A DNA stretch of 64,000 nucleotides from Actinomycetota bacterium. GTDB taxonomy: Bacteria > Actinomycetota > Geothermincolia > Geothermincolales > RBG-13-55-18. The translations under genes were made by a program, and so were the position numbers. Under the pieces are notes generated by a model. It made no database searches. It saw only the letters and a program-made list of their open reading frames with translations, and had not been told where the DNA came from. Location: the NCBI GenBank assembly GCA_030019255.1, contig JASEFK010000007.1:1-64000 (forward strand). The letters run 5' to 3'. Below are positions 46,627 to 55,518 of this stretch, piece by piece (within the stretch, counting starts at the first letter, position 1; each line of letters begins with the position of its first letter).

Positions 46627-47582
46627 CGCAATGCCTCCTCCATGATGTCCAGGTTATAGCGGATGAGCGCGCAGTAATCCCCTCTCTCCAGGTCCCCCAG
46701 GTCCCCCAGGGGATCCAGCATCCACACCCTTACCTCCCCCTCCGATTCCTCGGCCACGGCCTCCGCTACCCGGGGGTTGAACTGCTCCTCGGCGAAGACG
46801 GCCTTGATCCCCCGACCCCTGGCCAGCTCCACCAGGGCGGCGATCTCTCCCGCCGATGGCTCCTTGCCGGGCAGCTCCTCGATGACCCCCGCCTGCCGCA
46901 ACCCGTAACGGCGGGCGAAGTAAGTCCAGCTGGAATGGAAGGAGATGAATTCCCGGTGGGTAAAGGCCGCGGTACGCCGGAGAACCTCCTCGTGGAGGGA
47001 GGTCATCCTGGCGCGCAATTCCGACGCCCTTTCCCGGAAGTATTCCGCGTACTCCGGACCCGTTCTCACCAGGCCCTCCTCCACGGCATCCACGATGTGC
47101 AAGGCCAGGACGGGGTCCAGCCACAGGTGCGGGTCGTAGATGCCGTGCCCGTGGCCACCCGCTTCCTCCTCCTCTCCGTGGCTGTCCGACCCTTCCGCCC
47201 GGGCGGGAAGCAACTCCTCGGGAGGCACGGCCTCCGCCGCCTCCACCACCACGAGGTCCGGGTTTCCCACCCGGGAATGTATATCCTCCGCCCAGGGGAT
47301 GAGACCTAGGCCGTTTATCACCAGCAGGTCGGCCCCGGCTAAAAAACTCACCTGCCCCGCCGAGAGCTCGTAGGTATGGGGGCTGGAACCGGGAGGCACC
47401 AGCACCTCCACCTCCACGTGATCGCCTCCCACCTCCCGGCAGATCATGGCCAGGGGCACGATGTCCGCAGCCACACGGAGCTTTCCCTCCCGCGCCGCAT
47501 CCCGCCCACAGCCGGGCGAAAGGACCGACGCCAGTACGGCCAAGAGCGCCGTCAGGATCGTGAATACTCGTTTACCCGGCAA
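46623..47582 (-). CDS. znuA: Metal-binding lipoprotein of the zinc/manganese ABC transporter
   Basis: 319 residues. A signal peptide ends in lipobox LSPGC (C25), so it is lipid-anchored outside the membrane. Metal-ligand His residues are in PGSSPHTYELSA, DPHLWLDP and FISFHSSWTYF, with the last Asp in MLDPLGD. A His/Glu-rich loop (SDSHGEEEEAGGHGHG) is typical of zinc rather than manganese binding proteins. The TTG start has GGAGGT upstream. A palindrome 158 bp upstream may be a metal-regulator site. Confidence 0.94.
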   Translation of the reverse strand: MPGKRVFTILTALLAVLASVLSPGCGRDAAREGKLRVAADIVPLAMICREVGGDHVEVEVLVPPGSSPHTYELSAGQVSFLAGADLLVINGLGLIPWAEDIHSRVGNPDLVVVEAAEAVPPEELLPARAEGSDSHGEEEEAGGHGHGIYDPHLWLDPVLALHIVDAVEEGLVRTGPEYAEYFRERASELRARMTSLHEEVLRRTAAFTHREFISFHSSWTYFARRYGLRQAGVIEELPGKEPSAGEIAALVELARGRGIKAVFAEEQFNPRVAEAVAEESEGEVRVWMLDPLGDLGDLERGDYCALIRYNLDIMEEALR

Positions 47583-47739
47583 AACTTACCTCCCGGACGA
47601 TCCCGGCATGGCTCACTCCCCTAAATCAATTCCCGGTAAGCCGAACCTCCCTGCCCTCGTTCCGCCCACTCCAGGCCTACGAAGGAAGCGCTACGTTGAG
47701 AGCCCCTCCGCCCGGAACGCCCGTCTCATAGCCATTACC

Positions 47740-47758
47740 ATGTTTTACCAATAAACAT
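47740..47758. promoter_or_regulatory. Candidate operator upstream of znuA
   Basis: ATGTTTTACCAATAAACAT: 6-bp arms ATGTTT/AAACAT separated by 7 bases, in an AT-rich patch between recN and znuA. Fur-family regulators (Zur, MntR-like) use AT-rich palindromes of this size, but the sequence does not match a known Zur box. Confidence 0.4.
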
Positions 47759-47798
47759 CGGGCTACCCATCTCCCGGCCGGCGCCCCGCAACCTCCAC

Positions 47799-49493
47799 TC
47801 AACCCTCCTTTCCACCCTCCACCGACGAGGCCCTTCCACCCAGCATGGCCAGGGCATGTTCGCGGGCCGTCCTTTCCTCCCCACCCAGCATGCGCACCAG
47901 CTCCCCCACCCTCCCCGACCCGTCCAGCCTACGGATCTCGGTTATTATTCCCTTTCCGGTCTGCCTCTTTTCCACCGCCAGGTGGACGTCGGAAGCCGCG
48001 GCTACCTGAGGGAGGTGGGTGATGGAGAAGACCTGGTGAAAACGGGAGATGCCGGAGAGCTTGCGGGCCAGGACATCGGCCGTGGCGCCCCCTATGCCGG
48101 CGTCCACCTCGTCGAAGACCAGGGTGGGAACGGCGTCCGCTCGGGCCAGGGCCAGCTTCAGGGCCAGGGCGATGCGCGAGAGCTCCCCGCCGGAAGCGAT
48201 GCGGGCCAGCGGACGGTAGGGCAGGTCCTTGCCCGGGGAAACCTCGAACTCCACGCGGTCGCCCCCACTTTCCCCGTATTCTTCCAGGACCTCCATCCGC
48301 ACGCGGAAGCGCATGCCTCCCATGTTCAGCTCCTTGAGCTCCCGGTTGACCTCCCGGGTCAGCCGTTCCGCCAGCCGCGCTCGGGAACCCCTGAGGGCTT
48401 CCGCCGCCCTCTCCACCTCACCGCGGAGCGATTCCGCCTCCGCCCGGAACTCCTCCCTCCTCTCGTCCAGGGCCTCCAGGTCCTCCAGCCTCCGCCTGGC
48501 CCTTTCCAGGTAGGAAAGAATGTCCCCGGTGTCGCTCCCGTACTTCCTGGCCAGGCCGGCCAGATCCCGGAGGCGCGCTTCCACCTCCTCCAAGCGCCCG
48601 GGCTGGAAATCCAGCGCCTCCAGGTAGGCGTGCATCTCCCTGGCCAGCTCGGAGAGGATTCCCTCCACCTCCTCCAGGCGAGCGGCCCACCCGGAGAGGT
48701 CATCGTCCAGGGACGCGGCCCTCTCCAGCAAGCGGCGGGCTTCCCCCAGGCGATCCAGGGCTCCTTCCCCCTCCTCTCCTCCGGAGACCGCGCCGTAGGC
48801 CTCACGGGCCGCGATGAAGAGCTCCTCCCGGTTTTGCATCCTCCTCCGTTCCCTGAGAAGTTCTTCCATCTCCCCCTCCTCGGGGTTCACGGCCTCTATC
48901 TCTCGCACCTGGTAGCGCAGGAGGTCCATCTCCCGCAGCCTTTCCGCCTCCTCCAGGCAGGCCGCTTCGTAGCGCTCCTGCGCTTCCTTCCACCGCCGGT
49001 AGAGGCCGTGGTATTCCTTCAGAAGGGCGTCGTGTTCGGAGGGCCCGTATCCGTCGAGGTACTCAAGGTGGGTGGAGGGCCTCAGCAGGCGCTGGTGCTC
49101 GTGCTGCCCGTGGATGTCCACCAGGTATTCCCCCAGCCGGGCCAGGGTTCCCACGGGACACATCCGTCCGTTGACGTAGCAGCGACTCCTCCCGTCCGAG
49201 GATATCACTCGGCGTAGAATGATTTCTTCCTCCGGCTCCATGCCTTCGGCCTCCAGGAGCTCCCGCCACCCCTCTCCCGCCGGAGGGTCGAAGGCCGCCT
49301 CCAGCTCCATCCTCTCCGACCCGGGACTCACGAAACCGGCGTCCCCGCGTCCCCCCAGGAGCAGCCCCAAGGCCTCCACCAGTACCGTCTTTCCCGCCCC
49401 CGTCTCGCCGGTGAGCACGTTGAGTCCGGGCCCGAACTCGAGGCGCGCTTCCCTGATCAGGGCCAGGTTACGTACCTGCAGCTCCCTCAACAT
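47799..49493 (-). CDS. recN: DNA repair protein RecN
   Basis: 564 residues, SMC-like ATPase of double-strand break repair. It has N-terminal Walker A GETGAGKTVLVEAL, DIHGQHEHQRLL, two coiled-coil arms (about 155-215 and 250-370) and the C-terminal signature ASGGELSRIALALKLAL. Walker B is in PTLVFDEVDAGIGG. It ends the xseB-dxs-tlyA-nadK-recN transcript, 27 bp after nadK. Full length with no lesion. Confidence 0.97.
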   Translation of the reverse strand: MLRELQVRNLALIREARLEFGPGLNVLTGETGAGKTVLVEALGLLLGGRGDAGFVSPGSERMELEAAFDPPAGEGWRELLEAEGMEPEEEIILRRVISSDGRSRCYVNGRMCPVGTLARLGEYLVDIHGQHEHQRLLRPSTHLEYLDGYGPSEHDALLKEYHGLYRRWKEAQERYEAACLEEAERLREMDLLRYQVREIEAVNPEEGEMEELLRERRRMQNREELFIAAREAYGAVSGGEEGEGALDRLGEARRLLERAASLDDDLSGWAARLEEVEGILSELAREMHAYLEALDFQPGRLEEVEARLRDLAGLARKYGSDTGDILSYLERARRRLEDLEALDERREEFRAEAESLRGEVERAAEALRGSRARLAERLTREVNRELKELNMGGMRFRVRMEVLEEYGESGGDRVEFEVSPGKDLPYRPLARIASGGELSRIALALKLALARADAVPTLVFDEVDAGIGGATADVLARKLSGISRFHQVFSITHLPQVAAASDVHLAVEKRQTGKGIITEIRRLDGSGRVGELVRMLGGEERTAREHALAMLGGRASSVEGGKEG

Positions 49494-49520
49494 CTCGCAC
49501 CTCCGGACGGGCTTCTCACA

Positions 49521-50378
49521 TCACTTCCCCTCGGGGAACTCGAACTTCTCGAGCAGCAAGGAGTAGAAGGAGTATCCTGCCTTCTTGATCATCTTCAGGC
49601 GGCGGGGGGCCTTGCGGATGAGCACCTTTCCCCCGTGAGGGAGTTCCACCTCCTCCCTGCCGTCCACGGATATGGAGGGCATCACCTTCTCCCGCCGCGC
49701 CAGGACCTCTATCTCGCTCTGGGGGGAGATTATCACCGAGCGGTCCACCAGCGAATGGCTGCAGATGGGGGTGAGGATGATGCATTCCAGGGTGGGCTCC
49801 ACTATCGGCCCGCCGGCGGACAGGGAGTAGGCGGTGGAACCGGTGGGGGTGGAGAAGATGACCCCGTCGCCGGAGTAGTAATGGAAGTAATTGCCATTTA
49901 TCTCCACCTCCAGGCGTATCATCCTCTGCAGCTCCCGCTTCCCCACCACCACCTCGTTGAGGGCGTACAGCGGCCGGCCCCCACAACCCTCCCTTATCCA
50001 GCACTCCAACAGCATCCGCTCCTGCAGCAGGTAGCGCCCCCGGAGGACCTCCTCCAGCCCGGGATACATGCCCTCCATCTCCAGGGCGGTGAGGAACCCC
50101 TTCTTGCCCAGGTTGACCCCCACCACGGGGGCGTCCGCCCGGTAGGCGAAGGAGGAGGCGCGAAGCATGGCCCCGTCCCCACCCAAGGATATCACCAGGT
50201 CCAGGTCGCGCAGGAAATCCCCCTCTTCCAACCCGCAGTCCGGACACCCCGAGGCCTCGGCGTCCTCCCGGAGCATCCTCACCTCCAGTCCCATCTTCTC
50301 CAGCCAGCGCCGCAGTTCTCCCGCGGCCCGCAGGGTCTCCTCCTTGTAAATATGGGGCATGATGCCCACGTTTCTCAC
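49521..50378 (-). CDS. nadK: NAD kinase
   Basis: 285 residues. The nucleotide motif ISLGGDGAMLRAS, the NE motif in YALNEVVVGK and the glycine-rich DGVIFSTPTGSTAYSLSAGG are diagnostic. It phosphorylates NAD to NADP. The GTG at 50378 is chosen because AAAGGAGG lies 7 nt before it; the upstream ATG would overlap tlyA and add a basic extension. A short cysteine pair (GCPDCG) near residue 45 is unusual and might bind metal. It lies between tlyA and recN. Confidence 0.96.
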   Translation of the reverse strand: MRNVGIMPHIYKEETLRAAGELRRWLEKMGLEVRMLREDAEASGCPDCGLEEGDFLRDLDLVISLGGDGAMLRASSFAYRADAPVVGVNLGKKGFLTALEMEGMYPGLEEVLRGRYLLQERMLLECWIREGCGGRPLYALNEVVVGKRELQRMIRLEVEINGNYFHYYSGDGVIFSTPTGSTAYSLSAGGPIVEPTLECIILTPICSHSLVDRSVIISPQSEIEVLARREKVMPSISVDGREEVELPHGGKVLIRKAPRRLKMIKKAGYSFYSLLLEKFEFPEGK

Positions 50379-50403
50379 CGACCGTCCTCCTTTCCTTCTG
50401 AGG

Positions 50404-51264
50404 CTAACTCGAGGGCTCTGCTCCTTCCCGTTCCCGCGGCCGACCGGGGTCACCGCCCGCTCTCTCCTCCTGCAGGGAGTCCTCCACCGCTTCCCGTATC
50501 AGCTCCTCCCACTCGCCGTCGGGAATCCCTCCCTTCCCTCCCGAGGACCACCAGGCGAAGTACTCCCGGTTCCCGTCCGCCCCCGGCGGACGGGAGGGCG
50601 CCAGCCCACGCAGGACCAGGCCCAGCTTCCGTCCTTCCCGCAATACTTCCCGCAGCACCTCCCGATGAACTGCGGGGTCGCGGACCACGCCACCCTTGCC
50701 CACCTTCGCCCGCCCCGCTTCGAACTGGGGCTTGACCAGGGCCACCAGGTCGCCCCCGGGACGTAGTATATCCCGCAGGACCGACAGCACCTTGCGCAGG
50801 GATATGAAGGAGAGATCCGCCACCACCAGGTCGGGGGCGAAGGGTAGGTCCTCCGGGCGCAGGTGGCGGACGTTCCGCCCTTCCATGACCGTCACCCGGG
50901 GATCCCGCCTGAGATCCCAGTGCAGGAGGCCCTTCCCCACGTCCAGGGCCACCACCTCCGAGGCTCCGCTCCGGAGGAGGCAGTGGGTGAAGCCGCCGGT
51001 GGAGGAACCCACGTCGAGGGCCCGCTTCCCCTCCACGCGGAGGCCGAACCTCTCGAGGGCCCCTTCCAGTTTCTCCCCTCCCCTGGAGACGTAACGGGGA
51101 CGGGAGCGCACCAGAACCCGGTCTCCGGGGCGCACCCTGGTGCCCGCCTTGAGGACTTCACCCCTCCCCTCTATCTCCACCTCTCCGGCCATGATGGCCA
51201 GCCGGGCCTTCTCCCGGGAGGGGAAGTAGCCCTTGTCCACCAGCCAGCGGTCTAGTCTTTCCAT
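50404..51264 (-). CDS. tlyA: TlyA family rRNA 2'-O-methyltransferase
   Basis: 286 residues. The N-terminal S4 RNA-binding domain (1-62; RLDRWLVDKGYFPSREKARL) is followed by an FtsJ-type methyltransferase domain with SAM motif DVGSSTGGFTHCLL. VADLSFISLRKVL and VALVKPQFEAGR are also characteristic. In characterised homologues it methylates 16S and/or 23S rRNA riboses; it was first annotated as a haemolysin. The order dxs-tlyA-nadK-recN is widely conserved. The last 40 residues are low-complexity. Confidence 0.95.
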   Translation of the reverse strand: MERLDRWLVDKGYFPSREKARLAIMAGEVEIEGRGEVLKAGTRVRPGDRVLVRSRPRYVSRGGEKLEGALERFGLRVEGKRALDVGSSTGGFTHCLLRSGASEVVALDVGKGLLHWDLRRDPRVTVMEGRNVRHLRPEDLPFAPDLVVADLSFISLRKVLSVLRDILRPGGDLVALVKPQFEAGRAKVGKGGVVRDPAVHREVLREVLREGRKLGLVLRGLAPSRPPGADGNREYFAWWSSGGKGGIPDGEWEELIREAVEDSLQEERAGGDPGRPREREGAEPSS

Positions 51265-51342
51265 TAGCTCCTGCCGCGTCCCGCGCCGTCCCCGGCGGGC
51301 CGCTGTGGGAGAACGGCACGGTGCCGTCAGCTCCCGCCTGTC

Positions 51343-53229
51343 TCAATCCTCGCTCCCCAGGCCCCGTAGCACCGCGCCGGCCACGGAGGGTGCGTCCAGG
51401 CCCAGCGAAGCGAGGAGCTCCTCCACCTTTCCATGTTCCACGAAACGGTCCGGCAAGCCCAGGCGCACCAGCCGGCAGCCGGCCTCCTCCTCCTTGAGCA
51501 GGGTGGCCACCGCCTCCCCGAATCCCCCGTGGAGCACGTTCTCCTCCAGGGTGACCAGGAGGCGGCGCTTTTCCGCCCGTTCCCTGACCATATCCTCGTC
51601 CAGGGGCTTGACGAAGCGGGCGTTCACCACTTCCGCCTCCACGCCGCGGCGAGCCAGCATCTCCGCCGCTTCCAGGGCGATTCCCACCATCCGTCCCACG
51701 GCGATGATGGTCACCTCGCCCTCCCCCTCCCGGACCACCCGGCTGCGCCCTATCTCCAGAGGCCTCGGCCGGGAATCCACCCGCTGCGAGCTCCCGCTTC
51801 CCCGGGGATAGCGGATGGCCACCGGGCCCTTCAACTTGAGGGCCGCCCACATCATGTCCCGCAGCTCCTCCTGGTCGGCGGGGGCCATGACCGTCATGTT
51901 GGGGAGAAGGCGCAGGTAGGAGAGGTCGAAGGCCCCGTGATGGGTGGGCCCGTCCTCGCCCACCAGGCCGGAGCGGTCCAGGGTGAAGATCACTGGGAGG
52001 TTCTGCAGGCACACCTCCTGCACCAGCTGGTCGAAGGCCCTCTGCAGGAAGGTCGAATAAATGGACACTACCGGCCGGTACCCCCCCAGGGCCAGCCCGG
52101 CTGCTAGGGTCACCGCGTGCTGTTCGGCTATGCCCACATCGAAAAAGCGGCTGGGATACAGGGCAGCGAAGTCGTCCAGGCCGGTGCCCAGCTTCATGGC
52201 CGCGGTGATGGCCACCAGTCGGGGCTCCTCCCGCGCCATCTCGCACATCACCCTGCCGAAGGTCTCCGTGAAGGTGGGATTGCCTCCGCCCCCCTTGAGC
52301 TCCCCCGTTTCCACCTCGAAGGGTCCCACGCCATGATAAAGGTCCGGTTCCCTCTCCGCAGGAGGGTATCCCTTTCCTTTGCGGGTGACGACGTGAATGA
52401 GCACCGGGCCCTCCACCCCCCGGGCCAGGCTGAGGTCCTTTTCCATGGCCCGGATGTCGTGGCCGTCCACCACCCCCACATACTTGATTCCCAGTTCCTC
52501 GAAGATGAACTCGGGGATGAGAAAGTTCTTGACCCTCTCCTTGAGGGAATGGATGAAGCGATCGGTAGGCGCACCGACCAAGGGCACGCTCTCGATGAGT
52601 TCCTTGATCCCTCCCTTGACGCGCACGTAGCGGGGATTCAGCCGCAGCTGGGTGAGGTAGGTGGACATGGCGCCCACGTTGCGGGAGATGGACATCCCAT
52701 TGTCGTTGAGCACGATGATTAGGTGCTTTTTCAGGGCCCCGGCCTGGTTCAGGGCCTCGTAGGCCAACCCCCCGGTGAGGGCTCCGTCGCCGATGACCGC
52801 CACCACCTCGTAGTCCTCCCCGCTGAGGTCCCGGGCCAAGGCCAGACCCAGGGCATAGCTGATGGCCGTGCTGGCGTGCCCGGCGTCCACCACGTCGTGG
52901 GGGCTTTCGTCCCTGCGGGTGAATCCGCTGCAGCCACCCCGGCTCCTGAGGTTTCGGAAGGCCTCCCGGCGCCCGGTGACCAGCTTGTGGGCATAGCTCT
53001 GGTGTCCCACGTCCCAGACTATGCGGTCCCGGGGGCTTTCGAACACCCGGTGCAGGGCCAGGGTCAGCTCCACCACCCCCAGGCTGGGAGCCAGGTGACC
53101 CCCGCAACGGGCGGCGGTCTCCACGATGACCGACCTTATCTCCTCGGCCAGGATCTCCAGTTCCCGGTAATCGAGGCCCTTGAGGTCCGAGGGCCCGGAA
53201 AGCGAATCCAGCAGCGGGGTGGACCTCAC
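51343..53229 (-). CDS. dxs: 1-deoxy-D-xylulose-5-phosphate synthase
   Basis: 628 residues, full length. The thiamine-diphosphate motif region is AVIGDGALTGGLAYEALNQA, the N-terminal HLAPSLGVVELTLALH is present, and the transketolase-like part has DVGIAEQHAVTLAAGLA with its catalytic Glu. GEDGPTHHGAFDLSYLR is family-specific. It makes the first intermediate of the non-mevalonate isoprenoid pathway from pyruvate and glyceraldehyde 3-phosphate. The GTG start overlaps the stop of the small xseB-like gene (GTGA). ispA is not next to it, unlike many relatives. Confidence 0.97.
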   Translation of the reverse strand: MRSTPLLDSLSGPSDLKGLDYRELEILAEEIRSVIVETAARCGGHLAPSLGVVELTLALHRVFESPRDRIVWDVGHQSYAHKLVTGRREAFRNLRSRGGCSGFTRRDESPHDVVDAGHASTAISYALGLALARDLSGEDYEVVAVIGDGALTGGLAYEALNQAGALKKHLIIVLNDNGMSISRNVGAMSTYLTQLRLNPRYVRVKGGIKELIESVPLVGAPTDRFIHSLKERVKNFLIPEFIFEELGIKYVGVVDGHDIRAMEKDLSLARGVEGPVLIHVVTRKGKGYPPAEREPDLYHGVGPFEVETGELKGGGGNPTFTETFGRVMCEMAREEPRLVAITAAMKLGTGLDDFAALYPSRFFDVGIAEQHAVTLAAGLALGGYRPVVSIYSTFLQRAFDQLVQEVCLQNLPVIFTLDRSGLVGEDGPTHHGAFDLSYLRLLPNMTVMAPADQEELRDMMWAALKLKGPVAIRYPRGSGSSQRVDSRPRPLEIGRSRVVREGEGEVTIIAVGRMVGIALEAAEMLARRGVEAEVVNARFVKPLDEDMVRERAEKRRLLVTLEENVLHGGFGEAVATLLKEEEAGCRLVRLGLPDRFVEHGKVEELLASLGLDAPSVAGAVLRGLGSED

Positions 53230-53387
53230 TTCTCCCCCTCCAGTTCCGCCCCCAGGCCTTCCGCTTCCTCCACGGCTTCCTCCATCAGGTCCACGGCCGC
53301 GTCAGCGTCCTCCTCGCGGTCCAGCGCTTCCATTTTTTCCCTTATGGCCCTCAAGCGGCTCGAAAAATCGGCATTCTCCGTCAACAC
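53226..53387 (-). CDS. xseB: Short XseB-like protein (exodeoxyribonuclease VII small subunit)
   Basis: 53 residues, shorter than the usual 60-80. The pattern FSSRLRAIREKMEALD, then DAAVDLMEEAVEEAEGL, resembles the two-helix XseB fold (family form: FEEALERLEEIV, then EALELFEEGV). The GTG start at 53387 follows an excellent ribosome site (GGGAGGTG, 5-nt spacing), and its stop overlaps dxs by GTGA, so it is very likely translated. xseB before dxs is a common order. xseA is not adjacent. Family assignment is moderate because the protein is short and acidic helices are easily mismatched. Confidence 0.6.
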   Translation of the reverse strand: MLTENADFSSRLRAIREKMEALDREEDADAAVDLMEEAVEEAEGLGAELEGEK

Positions 53388-53565
53388 CTCAGCACCTCCC
53401 GTTCCATGACCGCCGGCAACCTTACGACTCTCGGCGCCCCCTTCGAGGGGACCGCTCGCCCTTCACTATTCTATTCCCTTGCCCGGGCCTTATCACCTGC
53501 AGCGACTCCAGGCACCGCATCACCGGAGGGTCGGCCTCTCGGGTCCACACGCGCAGGTCACGCGC

Positions 53566-53594
53566 TGTATGACGTTGAAATATTGTATGATGTT
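53566..53594. promoter_or_regulatory. Direct-repeat pair in an AT-rich patch
   Basis: TGTATGACGTT (53566) and TGTATGATGTT (53584) lie 18 bp apart, with GAAATAT between them. They are in the divergent region between xseB (minus) and the M28-like gene (plus), 80 bp before the latter. This may be a regulator site; no clear promoter boxes fit. Confidence 0.35.
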
Positions 53595-53672
53595 CACGGT
53601 CCGGCCGCGGGCCTAGGCGATTCCCGGCCCTCCAGCCGGGAACGCAGAACCCCGATCCGAAGGTCAACGGCG

Positions 53673-54974
53673 GTGGAAGAAAAGGACGGGATACTTCAGC
53701 ACACCGTCTCCGCATCCCGGGAGTCGAGATCCAGGCGGTGGGAGAAGAGCATCGCCTGGCCCGCCCGGCACCTGGCGGCGGACATCGGGCCCCGCCCTCC
53801 GGGAAGCAGGGGCGAGAACCGTGCGGCCCGCTTCGTGCGGCGGGAGCTCGAGGAAATGGGTTTCCAGGTCGAGGTCCAGGATTTCCGCACCCCCGTCACC
53901 ACCGCCTGGGGAAAGGCCCTGGACCGACTGCTCATCGTGGTGGGTGCTCTCCTCTTCCCGTTGAACGGGCATCTCTCCTACGCCTTAGTGGCCGGCGGGT
54001 TTCTCGCCTTCCTCCTCGAACGCTACGGACGGAGCCCCTTTTTCTGGATAGCGCCCCTCGGACGTTCGGAGAACGTCGTGGCCAGGGCGACACCTGCCAA
54101 GGAACCGGAGGTCCGCCTGGTGCTCATGGCCCACCTGGACAGCCACTGGAGCGCCTTTTATTACCGTCCCGGCCTCGTCTCCTTCTACCGCCCGTTCCGC
54201 GCCGCGGACACGGCGTCCCAAGGACTCCTGTTCATCATCTTCACCCTGGCTTACGGGGGGCGTCTTCTGAGCATGGACCCTTCGAAGCTGGGCTTCTTGT
54301 GGCGGACGGGACTGGTCACCTCCGCCGTCCCCTTCCTGTCCATGCTGGCACTTTTTTCCAAGGCGGTCTCCGGCCGCTCCTCCCCGGGCGGGAACCACAA
54401 CGGCTCTGGGGTGGCCCTCCTCCTTGAGCTGGCCCGCGCTTATTCCCGCCACCAGCCTCACGCTGCGGAGCTGTGGTTCGCCTTCACCGGCGCCTCGGAG
54501 ACCAACGGCCGGGGAGCTCGTGTGCTGGTCCGCCGACACCGCCGGGAACTGCGCGGCGCCTATTTCCTGGTCCTGGAAGGGGTGGGGCGGGGCTTTCCGG
54601 CCTGTCGCTTGAAGGAGGGGCCTTTCCCGGGGTTCCATGCCGACCGGCGCTTGCTCAGGCTGGCCCGCTATATCATCGAGTCCTATGCCCACTACAGCGG
54701 CGGCATGTCCTCGAACCGCCTTTATCCCGGGGAGACCTTCCACCTCCTCTCCCGCGGCCACCGGGCCATGACCGTCACGGGCAGGGAAGAGACGTCCGTC
54801 CCCCGTTTCTGGAGGTGGGAACGGGACGACCAGGCCAACGTGGACCCCCGGAACCTCAGGTTGGCGCTGGATTTCGTCCGCGCCCTGGTGGATGCCGCGG
54901 ATCACGGCGGCTTGCGTCGCGGAAGGCTCGGGGCGCGAGGCGTAAGGAAAAGGACGAACCGGGAAAGGCACTGA
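53673..54974 (+). CDS. M28-like (aminopeptidase-fold) membrane protein with altered metal ligands
   Basis: 433 residues. The N-terminal cap (IGPRPPGSRGENRAARFVRR) and first ligand pair HxD (H154/D156 in LVLMAHLDSHWSAF) match M28 peptidases. Membrane helices lie at about 82-115, 182-197 and 213-232, inserted in the fold. The bridging-ligand motif, usually DDNASG, reads NHNGSG (241-246). The EE pair reads SE (E276). The C-terminal His motif is replaced by WERDDQANVD. Metal binding may be changed or lost. The GTG at 53673 has a weak AAGG site; the long frame upstream of it is not family-like. It is a single gene, convergent with 54,993. Confidence 0.75.
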   Translation: MEEKDGILQHTVSASRESRSRRWEKSIAWPARHLAADIGPRPPGSRGENRAARFVRRELEEMGFQVEVQDFRTPVTTAWGKALDRLLIVVGALLFPLNGHLSYALVAGGFLAFLLERYGRSPFFWIAPLGRSENVVARATPAKEPEVRLVLMAHLDSHWSAFYYRPGLVSFYRPFRAADTASQGLLFIIFTLAYGGRLLSMDPSKLGFLWRTGLVTSAVPFLSMLALFSKAVSGRSSPGGNHNGSGVALLLELARAYSRHQPHAAELWFAFTGASETNGRGARVLVRRHRRELRGAYFLVLEGVGRGFPACRLKEGPFPGFHADRRLLRLARYIIESYAHYSGGMSSNRLYPGETFHLLSRGHRAMTVTGREETSVPRFWRWERDDQANVDPRNLRLALDFVRALVDAADHGGLRRGRLGARGVRKRTNRERH

Positions 54975-54992
54975 ACCCCAGGGTGGGGTTTC

Positions 54993-55472
54993 CTATCTCT
55001 TTCTTCTCCTCCGGCGCGGGCCGCGCCGGCGCAAGCCCTTTCTTCCTCCCCACCAGGCGGAGGCCAGGAAGGTAAGAACCAGGCCACTGGTGGTGAGGAG
55101 GCGCTCCCATGCGCCTCTGCCCGCCGAAAGGCCGTACCAGGCTTTCCAACTTCCCCCTTCCGCCAGGGAGTAGATGAACCCCAACCCGAAAAAGACCGCC
55201 GCGTAGCAGGCGAAGGACTCCAGGCCCCGGGAGAGGGAGCGGCCCAGGCTGTGGCGGCTCCAGAACCAGGGGGGAAGGGCGCAGAGCAGGAGGTAGGCCA
55301 GGATCGCCAGGGTCACCAGCAAGGTATCCCTTACCCCCAGCAGCTGCCGGGACAGGTTCTCGTCCAGGTACCCGTGTACCAGGTAGCGGTAGAGGAAAAA
55401 CAAGAGGAGATAGTAAAGGACAACGCGCAGGGAATAAGGCACCCTGCTCCAACGGGAGGCGGTTCCGGCCAT
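54993..55472 (-). CDS. Membrane protein of unknown function
   Basis: 159 residues with four hydrophobic segments: about 15-33 (SLRVVLYYLLLFFLYRYLV), 49-70, 86-103 and 126-143. The C-terminus is strongly basic (RRGPRRRRRKR), expected on the cytoplasmic side. No family was recognised. It lies 46 bp after yjbQ in the same direction, so it is probably the last gene of paaK-ACT-yjbQ. Codon use matches its neighbours. Confidence 0.65.
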   Translation of the reverse strand: MAGTASRWSRVPYSLRVVLYYLLLFFLYRYLVHGYLDENLSRQLLGVRDTLLVTLAILAYLLLCALPPWFWSRHSLGRSLSRGLESFACYAAVFFGLGFIYSLAEGGSWKAWYGLSAGRGAWERLLTTSGLVLTFLASAWWGGRKGLRRRGPRRRRRKR

Positions 55473-55518
55473 ATGCCTCTCTTTCCCGCGAGTCCGGCGG
55501 TCCCCGGCGACCCGTCCC

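Noticed and set aside
51158-53107. 649-residue frame overlapping dxs
   Set aside because: Out-of-frame shadow of dxs with low-complexity composition.
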